A stretch of 43,082 nucleotides of DNA from Planctomycetota bacterium (GTDB taxonomy: Bacteria; Planctomycetota; Planctomycetia; Pirellulales; Thermoguttaceae): assembly GCA_029550925.1 (NCBI GenBank), contig JAKPGL010000138.1, positions 1-43,082 of the forward strand. Direction: 5' to 3'. This document shows, in pieces, positions 7,127-15,105 of this stretch (the first letter of the stretch is position 1; each line of letters begins with the position of its first letter). Both the position numbers and the translations under genes were made by a program. Below the pieces are notes generated by a model that worked only from the letters and a program-made list of their open reading frames with translations, ran no database searches and was not told the DNA's origin.

Positions 7127-8629
7127 ATGTCCAGTCTTTTTGAATCGGCCGAGCAGCAGAATCTGAGCCAGGCGATGCCGTTGGCGGCCCGGATGCGGCC
7201 GCACACCTTGGACGAATTCGTCGGGCAGCAGCATTTTCTGGGCGAGGGGAAATTGTTGCGTCGGTTGTTGAAGGCGGATCGGTTGGGGTCGGTGATTTTT
7301 TACGGGCCGCCCGGCACCGGCAAGACCACCCTGGCCCGGTTGGTGGCCGTCGAAACCCGAAGTTACTTCGTCCAACTCAGTGCGGTAGCCAGCGGCGTGA
7401 AAGAACTGCGGGAAGTATTGACCGAAGCCCGCCATCGCCTGGCCGCCGAAGGCCGAAGGACCGTCCTTTTTATCGACGAAATCCATCGCTTCAACCGGGC
7501 CCAACAGGATGTCCTCCTGCCGGAGGTCGAAGAAGGGATCGTCATCCTGGTCGGAGCCACCACAGAAAACCCTTTCTTCGCTATTACCAGCCCCTTGGTC
7601 AGCCGAAGCCGGGTGTTTCAGTTCCAACCGCTCTCTCCGGAAGATATTAAGACGCTGCTTCGGCGGGCGCTGGCGGACCGGGAACGGGGCCTGGGCAACT
7701 ACCCGATCCACATGCACGAAGACGCCCTGGACTTTTTGGCCGAAATCTGCGACGGCGACGCCCGACGCGCCTTGTCCGCCCTGGAAATCGGCGTACTTTC
7801 CACCGACCAACGCCCTGTGGAGTTTACCCGCCAATTGGCCGAGGAATCCGTCCAGCGAAAGGCCATCCAATACGATCGGCTCGGCGACGCCCATTATGAC
7901 GCCATCAGCGCATTGATCAAAAGTATCCGTGGGAGCGATCCCGACGCCGCTCTCTACTGGCTGGCCCGGATGCTGGAAGGCGGGGAGGATGTGCGGTTTT
8001 TGGCCCGTCGGCTGGTGATCCTGGCCAGCGAGGACATCGGCAATGCCGACCCGGCCGCTTTGCCCCTGGCGGTGGCGGCGGCCCAAGCCTGCGAAATCGT
8101 CGGCCTGCCGGAGTGCCAACTGAACCTGGCCCAGGCGGTTACGTATCTGGCCTGTGCCCCGAAATCCAACGCCTCCTATGTGGGCCTGATCGAGGCCCAG
8201 GAGGATATTCGCCAGGGTCGGCTTTTACCGGTGCCGGTACATCTGCGGGATAGCCATTATGCGGGAGCAGCCCGGCTTGGGCACGGCCAAGGGTACCAAT
8301 ATGCCCACGATTTTGCCGACGGAGTGGCGCCGCAGGATTATTTGGGCGTGGAGAAGATTTATTATCGGCCCACCGATCGGGGGTTTGAACGGGAGTTGGC
8401 GGGGCGGTTGGAGCAGATACGCGCCCGGCTCCGAGAGGCCAAAAGCCCCGCCCAAACCACCCAACCTTCGTCAATCGCCCCAGCTTCCGAAAAATCTGTC
8501 CAGAAACCACCGGCCCCCCGGGAAGAGAAACCACCCGCTTCGGAAACGCCGATTCCTCATCGCCCGGAGAACGCCCCGCCGGAACCCGCCAAACCGTCCC
8601 GCCGTTTTCCTCGGAAAAAAAACTCGTAA
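7127..8629 (+). CDS. rarA: Replication-associated recombination protein A (RarA/MgsA AAA+ ATPase)
   Basis: RarA is a clamp-loader-like AAA+ ATPase that acts at stalled replication forks. The 500-residue protein has the family start ([20 protein letters not shown]), Walker [10 protein letters not shown] (60-68), Walker [11 protein letters not shown] (113-122), sensor 1 GATTENPFF and the C-terminal tetramerisation region with [35 protein letters not shown]. Usual length is about 430-450; here the last 65 residues or so are a Pro/Lys/Arg-rich tail ([20 protein letters not shown] onward) ending [12 protein letters not shown], probably disordered. The start at 7127 is preceded by TAAGG. Apart from the tail, nothing is unusual. 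Confidence 0.96.
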   Translation: MSSLFESAEQQNLSQAMPLAARMRPHTLDEFVGQQHFLGEGKLLRRLLKADRLGSVIFYGPPGTGKTTLARLVAVETRSYFVQLSAVASGVKELREVLTEARHRLAAEGRRTVLFIDEIHRFNRAQQDVLLPEVEEGIVILVGATTENPFFAITSPLVSRSRVFQFQPLSPEDIKTLLRRALADRERGLGNYPIHMHEDALDFLAEICDGDARRALSALEIGVLSTDQRPVEFTRQLAEESVQRKAIQYDRLGDAHYDAISALIKSIRGSDPDAALYWLARMLEGGEDVRFLARRLVILASEDIGNADPAALPLAVAAAQACEIVGLPECQLNLAQAVTYLACAPKSNASYVGLIEAQEDIRQGRLLPVPVHLRDSHYAGAARLGHGQGYQYAHDFADGVAPQDYLGVEKIYYRPTDRGFERELAGRLEQIRARLREAKSPAQTTQPSSIAPASEKSVQKPPAPREEKPPASETPIPHRPENAPPEPAKPSRRFPRKKNS

Positions 8630-9040
8630 ACCGAGGACGCAAGCCCGGCGGGAGAAGATGGGGCGAAATAGGCCAAGCAGAGCCGTTTGGACGGCTGAGA
8701 CCAACCATTGTTCCCCCCTCCGGAGCCTCAGACGCCTTTCGACGATCCACAGGGCGTCCCAGATTGCCGGAAACGGAGCAGGGGAAACATTCTTATCCTG
8801 AAGCATGTTTTCCCGTAGGGGTTGAATTCTCTGGGGGGTTGCTCTTGCATGGATCGGAAATTTCATTACGCTAGAAGGCTAGAAAACCGATCTTTCCGAA
8901 AGACGATTCCCCGGACTTTGTAGGTTTCTGGAATTCCGGTAGGTTAATCCATAGAGGCGGAAGCCGGCGGGCGTCCGCCGAAACGGTCATTGGGCCAAAT
9001 ACGTGAAACTAAGTTCATTTTCGGCAAAGGAGGCCAGATC
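8630..9040. other. Intergenic region between rarA and the aldo/keto reductase
   Basis: This gap of 411 bases has no supported gene. The notable structure is a perfect hairpin CGGCGG (8965-8970), GCGT loop, CCGCCG (8975-8980), about 60 bases before the downstream start, which could be a 5' leader structure. A strong ribosome binding site (AAAGGAGG, about 9026-9033) closes the region. I see no terminator with a U-tract after rarA. Confidence 0.45.
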
Positions 9041-10033
9041 GTGAAGACCCGACTCTTCTATCCGTTGGGCCGGGAGGTTTCGGAAATCGGTTTAGGCGCC
9101 TGGCAACTGGGCGGCACCGAATGGGGACCAGTCTCCGAAGAAGACGCCCTGGAAACGCTCCAAGCAGCCGCCGAAAGCGGCATTACCTTCATCGACACCG
9201 CCGACATCTACGGCATGGGCCGAAGCGAAACCCTGATCGGCCGATTCCTCCAGCAGCGACCCGATCGGGATCGGTTTTTTATCGCCACCAAGGTAGGCCG
9301 ACGCCCCGACCCCGGCTGGCCGAAAAATTTCTCCCGCGAAGTGCTCTTCCAACATGTCGAAGACAGCCTACGGCGTCTCCAAGTGGAGGCGATCGACCTT
9401 TTGCAGCTCCATTGCCTGCCGATGGACGTGCTTCAGCAAGGAGAGGTGTTCGAACATCTTCGGGAACTTCGCCGACAGGGCAAAATCAAAGCTTTCGGCG
9501 CCAGCGTGGAGTCCATGGCCGAGGCCCTCGTGTGCCTCCAGCAGGAAGGGCTGGCTTCCTTACAGATCATCTTCAATATCTTCCGCCGAAAACCGATCGA
9601 TGTGTTGTTTGAGAAGGCGCGGCAAAAACAGGTCGCCTTGATCGCCCGGTTGCCGTTGGCCAGCGGACTATTGGGCGGCAAGCTCTCGGCGGAAACCGCC
9701 TTCGGGGAACGGGACCATCGACAATTTAATCGAGATGGACGAGCGTTCAATATCGGGGAAACGTTCGCCGGTCTGCCGTTTGAACGTGGGGTGGAACTGG
9801 TCGGTTATCTCCGGCCCTTGGTCCCCGAAGGTATGACGATGGCCCAATTTGCCCTGCGGTGGTGCTTGGACTTTGAGGCGATTACCACCGTAATTCCGGG
9901 CAGCAAACGACCGAAACAGGTCCGCGAAAACGCCGCAGCCAGCGAGTTAGCGCCTCTGCCGGAGACCATCCACCGTCGGCTCCGGCAGTTCTACGAAGAC
10001 GAGGTGGTCTCTTACATCCGCGGCCCATATTAA
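9041..10033 (+). CDS. Aldo/keto reductase
   Basis: A cytosolic NADPH-dependent reductase of the aldo/keto reductase superfamily, 330 residues, as expected for the bacterial YajO/IolS-like branch. The catalytic tetrad is visible: D52 and Y57 (FIDTADIYG), K84 (IATKVG) and H124 (LLQLHCLP). The cofactor-binding end TTVIPGSKRPKQVRENA is also present. The frame is open upstream to 8990, but GTG 9041 is chosen because AAAGGAGG precedes it by 7 bases and the protein then begins with the family-typical MKTRLFYPLGREVSEIGLGAWQLGG-like strand. Its substrate cannot be inferred. It converges with the MoxR gene, 46 bases away. Confidence 0.92.
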   Translation: MKTRLFYPLGREVSEIGLGAWQLGGTEWGPVSEEDALETLQAAAESGITFIDTADIYGMGRSETLIGRFLQQRPDRDRFFIATKVGRRPDPGWPKNFSREVLFQHVEDSLRRLQVEAIDLLQLHCLPMDVLQQGEVFEHLRELRRQGKIKAFGASVESMAEALVCLQQEGLASLQIIFNIFRRKPIDVLFEKARQKQVALIARLPLASGLLGGKLSAETAFGERDHRQFNRDGRAFNIGETFAGLPFERGVELVGYLRPLVPEGMTMAQFALRWCLDFEAITTVIPGSKRPKQVRENAAASELAPLPETIHRRLRQFYEDEVVSYIRGPY

Positions 10034-10079
10034 CCTTGGACCGGATTAACCTTCCGGATGGAAACGCTCTGCCCAGCGG

Positions 10080-11639
10080 TTATCTTTTGGGCGGAGGTGT
10101 TGGGCCGGGCGGCGGCGAAGCGGGCGGCGGGCTGACAGGCATCGGTCGGGCAGGGCCGCCCGCCGGAGGAGGCGCTACCGGCGCTCCAGGCGGACTGATC
10201 GGCCCCGCACTCCCCCCAGGCGCAGGCGGCGGGGCGACCGGAGCAGCGGGAGGCACCCAGGTGGGCTGACCATAGACCGGCGGCGCTGCCGGCGGACTGA
10301 CCGGCGCCGGTCCTGGCGGCGGCGCCATCGGACTGGGAACGGCAGGAGGCGATCCAGGCCCGGCAACTCCGGGCGGCGCCACCGGCGACGGGACTGCCGG
10401 AGGAGGCGTCGGCCCGACGCCGGGCGGGCTTACCGGAACCGGTTGCGGCCGAGCCGCTGGCGGGCCTGCCGGCGCTGGAGTTGCTGCACCAGGACCAGGC
10501 GGCGGAGCCGCAGGGGCGGCTGAGGCAGGAGGGGAAGCAACGCCGCCCGTCGGGGCCGGGCCTGGACGTGCAGGTCCACGTTCGACCCTCGGCCGAGGAG
10601 TTACCGGCTCGCCATAGGACGGTTCCGGCACGGTTTCCAAAAGCTTCTCGATGATCTGATCTACGTCCACCCCTTCGGCGTCCGCATTGAAGTTGGTAAA
10701 AATTCGATGCCGAAGCACCGGATAGGCCATGTGGCGGATGTCCTCGGCCGTTACGGCATATCGGCCATGCAAAATGGCCCGGGCCTTGGCCCCCAGGATC
10801 AAATACTGCGCCGCCCGAGGACCAGCGCCCCAGGCCAACCACTTTTTCACAAAATCGGGACTGGGCGGCTCTTTGGGCCGAGTGGCCCGAACCAAATCCA
10901 CCGCATAGTCGATCATGTGCTGACTGGCCGGCACCTGCCGAACCAATTGCTGAATCCACAGAATGTCTTTCCCCGTAAGGACCGGATGGATGTCCCGGCG
11001 GACAGTCTGGGTGGTGGCGGTTACAATCTCTCGTTCTTCCGCCCGAGTGGGATAGCTTACATTGATCGACAACATGAACCGGTCCAACTGGGCTTCCGGC
11101 AACGGATAGGTACCCTCTTGTTCGATCGGGTTTTGGGTGGCCATGACGAAAAACGGCTGCTCCAACGGATAGGTTACGCCAGCCGAAGTAACCTCGTATT
11201 CCTGCATGGCCTGGAGCAAAGCGGCCTGGGTTTTCGGCGGGGTTCGGTTGATTTCGTCGGCCAAGACGATATTGGCAAAAACCGGCCCCTTAACAAACCG
11301 GAACGACCTTTTGCCCGTACTGGGGTCCTGATCGATGATCTCCGTACCGGTAATGTCGCTGGGCATCAGGTCCGGCGTGAACTGAATCCGGGAAAACTTG
11401 AGTTGCAACGCCTGGGCCAGCGTGGAAACGGTAAGCGTTTTGGCCAGTCCCGGCACACCGATCGTCAAGCAATGGCCCCGGGCAAAAATACAAATGAGCA
11501 TCTGCTCGATCATCTCGTCCTGGCCGATGATCACCTTGTGGACTTCGCTGAGCACAAGCTCCCGGGCCTGAGCGATCCGCCGAACGGCTTCTTCCGGACT
11601 GAGATGGGCCGCCCCTGAGGCCGACGCAACCGTAGTCAT
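10080..11639 (-). CDS. MoxR-family AAA+ ATPase with long proline-rich tail
   Basis: MoxR ATPases are chaperone-like proteins that help mature partner proteins, often with von Willebrand A domain proteins. Residues 1-340 are canonical: Walker A GVPGLAKT (61-68), Walker B VLADEINRTPPK (125-136), sensor region MATQNPIEQEGTYPLPEAQLDRF, and ATRPKEPP. The last 180 residues or so are almost only Pro, Ala, Gly, Val and Ser (repeats such as PSPVAPPG and VSPPAAPP), clearly disordered and unusual for the family. Start ATG 11639 is chosen because AGGAAG lies 6 bases upstream; the frame extends to 11675. It is the last of three co-directional genes after the repeat protein and the amidotransferase-like protein (67-base gap). 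No von Willebrand A or DUF58 partner is adjacent. Confidence 0.92.
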   Translation of the reverse strand: MTTVASASGAAHLSPEEAVRRIAQARELVLSEVHKVIIGQDEMIEQMLICIFARGHCLTIGVPGLAKTLTVSTLAQALQLKFSRIQFTPDLMPSDITGTEIIDQDPSTGKRSFRFVKGPVFANIVLADEINRTPPKTQAALLQAMQEYEVTSAGVTYPLEQPFFVMATQNPIEQEGTYPLPEAQLDRFMLSINVSYPTRAEEREIVTATTQTVRRDIHPVLTGKDILWIQQLVRQVPASQHMIDYAVDLVRATRPKEPPSPDFVKKWLAWGAGPRAAQYLILGAKARAILHGRYAVTAEDIRHMAYPVLRHRIFTNFNADAEGVDVDQIIEKLLETVPEPSYGEPVTPRPRVERGPARPGPAPTGGVASPPASAAPAAPPPGPGAATPAPAGPPAARPQPVPVSPPGVGPTPPPAVPSPVAPPGVAGPGSPPAVPSPMAPPPGPAPVSPPAAPPVYGQPTWVPPAAPVAPPPAPGGSAGPISPPGAPVAPPPAGGPARPMPVSPPPASPPPGPTPPPKR

Positions 11640-11706
11640 GACCGCTTCCTTTGACTCTCTATCTTTCCACCGCAAAACACCCTAATTTTTCTAGAATAAT
11701 TGATTT

Positions 11707-12693
11707 TTACTTCTTTGGCAAGTCCCGGCCTTTTTCTCTTTCGGCGCCCTCGTTGGCCGAAGATTGGCCCAGGGCCAGCCGGAAAAAGTTCTCCAGCACC
11801 ACCCGGCCATGAGGATGTTGCTGGTCGTATCGTTCCGGGTGAAATTGGACGGCATACACAAGCCGATCTCGATGCTTGATCGCCTGCACCCGGCACTCTT
11901 CCGTCGTAGCCAACAGGTCGAACTCCTTCGGCGGTGCCGCCATCTGGAAGGCGTGAAACTCCCGAAGGATCGGCTTGTCAGGCAGGCCGGCAAAAAGCGG
12001 GTCCGGCCTGAGAACATGGACAGATGTAAATCCCCACTCCTTAAACCAGCCAGGATGATAGCCTGGATTCGGGTCCGCCTCGCCCGGCCGGAGTTTTCGC
12101 AGTCGTTCCACCTTCGCTCCATAGGCCCGACCGATCAATTGGCAGCCGCCGCAAATGCCCAGGATCGGGATCTTCGTTTCTCGGATAAGCCGATAAAATC
12201 GCTCGTCCACTACCCGGGGCAGCGACTTGCTTCGACCGCCGATGAGAATGGCCTTGATCTGGGGCCGATCCAGGTCTTCCCCTCGAACTTCCGTGGCATG
12301 GACCACGATGGCATCCAGGCCCGAAATCTCCGCCGCCCGGGAGCGAAACGTGCAGGCGGAAAACTGCTCCATCGGATTGCCCAATGTCTTTAATTGCTCC
12401 TGGATGGGATCCGGATGCTGGATATCCAGGATACAGACGGTGGGTTTGGTCAGTTTGGCGAGTTGTTCAGGCCGAGTGTAGATTTTCCGCCACAGCTCCT
12501 CGACGGCCGCCTTTTCCCTGAGCGTCTTTTTTGACGCCGACTTTTCTACCGGGGGCTTTTCGGGCGTCTTTTTTTCTACCGTCGGCTTTTCCGCCGGCGG
12601 CGGGGCTGCCGCGCCGCCCCACATCCCTCCGACAACCATCCCCCAAAAGACCAATCCCGCCCCGATCCTCTGAATGATAAGCCGTCCGATCAT
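11707..12693 (-). CDS. Exported class I glutamine amidotransferase-like protein (peptidase C26 type)
   Basis: The protein has 328 residues. The N-terminus has a hydrophobic segment (IGAGLVFWGMVVGGMWGGAAA, about 10-30) that looks like a signal peptide or anchor, then a Lys/Pro/Glu-rich linker (EKPTVEKKTPEKPPVEKS, about 35-52). The rest is a class I amidotransferase fold with nucleophile C181 in GICGGCQ and the His/Glu pair H285 and E287 in VQFHPERYD. It resembles gamma-glutamyl hydrolases of the PuuD/C26 group. No synthase domain is attached, so hydrolysis of a gamma-glutamyl or amide bond outside the cytosol is a reasonable inference; the substrate is unknown. Start ATG 12693 has AAGGAG 8 bases upstream; the GTG at 12702 overlaps that site. 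It lies between an exported repeat protein and MoxR on the same strand. Confidence 0.82.
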   Translation of the reverse strand: MIGRLIIQRIGAGLVFWGMVVGGMWGGAAAPPPAEKPTVEKKTPEKPPVEKSASKKTLREKAAVEELWRKIYTRPEQLAKLTKPTVCILDIQHPDPIQEQLKTLGNPMEQFSACTFRSRAAEISGLDAIVVHATEVRGEDLDRPQIKAILIGGRSKSLPRVVDERFYRLIRETKIPILGICGGCQLIGRAYGAKVERLRKLRPGEADPNPGYHPGWFKEWGFTSVHVLRPDPLFAGLPDKPILREFHAFQMAAPPKEFDLLATTEECRVQAIKHRDRLVYAVQFHPERYDQQHPHGRVVLENFFRLALGQSSANEGAEREKGRDLPKK

Positions 12694-12820
12694 TTCGTCC
12701 ACTCCTTCCAGATCAAAAGTTTTTCCCGCCCGCAGCGCCGGAACGATCCACCCCGGTCCTATGGAGCGTAAAAGCGCACGATCCCTTGCTTCGAGAGGAA
12801 GTAGGCGTCAAAGGCTTCGT

Positions 12821-14413
12821 TCAAGGCAGATGGACCACATGCCGAAGAAATTTCGCTTCCACGGCGTAATAGGTTATCCCGCCGTCTTCTAGGAAGGCGA
12901 CGGTCTCCTTTTCAATCCGATCGTACGGCTCCAATTCCTGGCCGTTGAGGACGACCACCCACTTTGGGCCTTTTTGGGCGGCGTAGGCAAGCCGTCGGCC
13001 ATCCGGACTAAAAACCAGGCTGTGAATCTTTTCATATGCCGGGCCTTCCCGCCCGTCCTGAACGACCATAGCCTTTTTATCTCGCACCGCCGCATACGCG
13101 AAGTGTTCGCCGCTTGGGCTGAACAAAAACTTGGTAACCTTGTCGTATTCCGGGCCTTCCCGGCCGTCCAGCACCAGGAGTTCCTTGGCGCCCTTTTTGG
13201 CCTTATAGGCCATCCGTCGGCTATCCGGACTGAAAATCCCATACATGACGTCGTCATACTCCGGCCCGGCTTGTCCGTCGATGACGACCAACTCTTTTGC
13301 GTCCCGTTGGAGAGGCTGGCCTTTTTTAACAAAATACATGATGCGCCGGCTATCGGGACTAAATTCGAGGCTGAAAATCATAGTGTACTCTGGTCCTTCT
13401 TGGCCGTCTAAGACCACCCGATCTTTCTGATCTCGTTGGGCTGCATAGGCGATCCGCCGACCGTCGGGGCTCAATTCCACATCGTCAATGTCGTCGTATT
13501 CCGGGCCTTCTTGGCCGTCCACCACAATTCTCTCTTTTTCCCCCCGTTTGGCTGAATAAATAATGCGACTTCCGTCGTCGTTTAAGAAGGGATACCCAAT
13601 CTGGTCGTATTCCGGTCCTTCTCGGCCGTCTAGGACCATGACCCATTTTGGGCCTTTTTGGGCGGGATAGGCAACGTGTCGTCCGTCCGCACTGAAATTG
13701 CACGGACTCATGTCGTCGTATTCCGGGCCTTCACGTCCGTCGAGGACCATGACCCATTTTTGGCCTTTTTGGGCGGGATAGGCGAGTCGTTTTCCATCCG
13801 CACTGAAAATCAAGTCGAAAATCCCCATAAGGCCCACCCTGTTGTATTCCGGTCCTTCCTGGCCGTCCAAAACGACCAACTCTTTTTCTCCCTTTTTGGC
13901 GACATAAGCCCATCGCTGGCCATCCCTGCTTAACGCAACTTCCACAATTTCGTCATAGAGACGCCCCGGCCGACCATTGACCACCACCCGCTGGCCCCGC
14001 GCCCCCTTGGTCACATAAGCAAAACACCGGTTCGGTCCCTCAGGCACCGTGTATATAGCCGCTTCCTCGTCTTCGTCGTATTCCAGGAAAAGACCGCTCG
14101 GAAACTCCAATATACCGGGCCTTCTCACCTGCGCTTTCTGCACCTGGTCGGCTTGCACCCATCCGGAGCGTCCCTCCTGCTGCACCCAGAGCCAAGTCCC
14201 CTGGGTCTGTTGCCGTTGGACTAACGTTCCGGGGATCAACCTGCCGACCACCTGGTTTTCCACCTTTAGCTCGGCAGGCCGAACCACTTCCACCCACTCG
14301 GCGGGCCGAACCTCCTCGGCCCTGGCCAACCCGCCTTGTTCTATGGCGACCGCCCATCCTGCCGCAGCCGCCCAGATCACCGCCACCTGCCGAAGCCAAT
14401 GTTTCTCTCCCAT
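12821..14413 (-). CDS. Exported beta-propeller-like protein with ten 'DGxEGPEYD' repeats
   Basis: The protein has 530 residues from ATG 14413 (AGGAG 8 bases upstream). It starts with a signal peptide-like segment (QVAVIWAAAAGWAVAI...LARA). Next comes an SH3-like segment (LKVENQVVGRLIPGTLVQRQ and TWLWVQQEGRSGWVQADQV), then about ten tandem units of roughly 40 residues. Each unit reads approximately F-SPDGRR-AYAA-KG-K-VVLDG-EGPEYD-I. The SPDG/AY part matches WD40/TolB-like propeller blades; the constant DGxEGPEYD motif is a distinctive part of this family. The last unit is divergent (LNGQELEPYDRI). An extracytoplasmic propeller for binding is plausible. I do not recognise a specific function. 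It is the first gene of a probable three-gene unit with the exported amidotransferase and MoxR. Confidence 0.8.
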   Translation of the reverse strand: MGEKHWLRQVAVIWAAAAGWAVAIEQGGLARAEEVRPAEWVEVVRPAELKVENQVVGRLIPGTLVQRQQTQGTWLWVQQEGRSGWVQADQVQKAQVRRPGILEFPSGLFLEYDEDEEAAIYTVPEGPNRCFAYVTKGARGQRVVVNGRPGRLYDEIVEVALSRDGQRWAYVAKKGEKELVVLDGQEGPEYNRVGLMGIFDLIFSADGKRLAYPAQKGQKWVMVLDGREGPEYDDMSPCNFSADGRHVAYPAQKGPKWVMVLDGREGPEYDQIGYPFLNDDGSRIIYSAKRGEKERIVVDGQEGPEYDDIDDVELSPDGRRIAYAAQRDQKDRVVLDGQEGPEYTMIFSLEFSPDSRRIMYFVKKGQPLQRDAKELVVIDGQAGPEYDDVMYGIFSPDSRRMAYKAKKGAKELLVLDGREGPEYDKVTKFLFSPSGEHFAYAAVRDKKAMVVQDGREGPAYEKIHSLVFSPDGRRLAYAAQKGPKWVVVLNGQELEPYDRIEKETVAFLEDGGITYYAVEAKFLRHVVHLP

Positions 14414-15105
14414 CGTCCAATCTCCTTTTGCCCCAAAGCCAAGAATAGCCAATCGCCGCTATGCGTTCTCCCGTGGGGAGTCAATGCTTCGGCCAGGTTC
14501 CCAGAGTGCGTCTTTTTCCGGCAGGAAAAGTTTCGGAGTTGCTCCAAGGAGAAGTCTGTATGATAAATCATCCTCGGGAGGCTGTAAATCGCCGAGCTGT
14601 CAATCTCCCTAGGAAAAAATATCCCCCATGGCAGAGGCGTCTAATCCCCGACGAACAGAGCCGGTTGCCCTGGGGGACTTCACCCCCTATCGCTGGAAGC
14701 TCGCATCCTGATGCAATCGCAAGCGGCAGGTAGGTCGGAGGCGACGCCCCAACTGGCTCCGTGGAACAGATCGTGCTTTCCCAATCGCTCGGTTTGCCAG
14801 TATAATAATCCCATGGTATCCCTTCGCGTGGGCAGGAATATCTCTACCGCATGAGAAAAGGGGGGTTTCCTGCCCGAACGCGAAGCGGCTATGTGCTTGC
14901 CATCTAGGGTGTGTTGTCATCTTTACGGGCGCCGCCGATGGCGTCCCTCTGAGGGCGAAGTGTTCTCGGAGGAGGGTGTCCTTTTTGCTGAAAAAGGCGG
15001 CGCCGCCCGACGGCGGATGGTTGGGGCCCCTTGGCAAGTCAAAACCAGCCGATGCGTTGCGGGTACTGCCAGGACGACAGACGCTCCGCGGGGAGAATGG
15101 ACGGA
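14414..15105. other. Long intergenic region between divergent genes
   Basis: This region of 692 bases lies between the repeat-protein gene (minus) and the large GH38/57-like gene (plus). Several short frames cross it, but none has a convincing start, composition or motif. A perfect TATAAT at 14801-14806 on the plus strand could be a -10 box, but no good -35 hexamer lies 16-18 bases upstream. No tRNA or structured RNA was recognised. The stretch may hold decayed or repeat-derived sequence. Confidence 0.4.

Noticed and set aside
7103-8119. A long minus-strand frame of 338 codons opposite rarA
   Set aside because: It is antisense to a clearly conserved gene and is Gly/Gln/Pro-rich without motifs, as expected for a shadow of GC-rich coding DNA.
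10707-11618. A plus-strand frame of 303 codons opposite the MoxR gene
   Set aside because: It is the mirror of the MoxR coding sequence and has no family motif.
12759-12824. A short minus-strand frame after the repeat-protein stop that reads AFDAYFLSKQGIVRFYAP
   Set aside because: It looks protein-like and could be a lost C-terminal piece shifted by one frame, but it is only 21 codons, has no site of its own, and no homologue could be checked, so I did not call it.
14801-14806. Perfect TATAAT upstream of the GH38/57-like gene
   Set aside because: No adequate -35 box lies 16-18 bases upstream and the distance to the start is 300 bases, so it is not listed as a promoter.
14687-15037. Minus-strand frame of 116 codons in the long intergenic region
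   Set aside because: Composition is non-protein-like and there is no ribosome binding site; it may reflect repeat-derived DNA.
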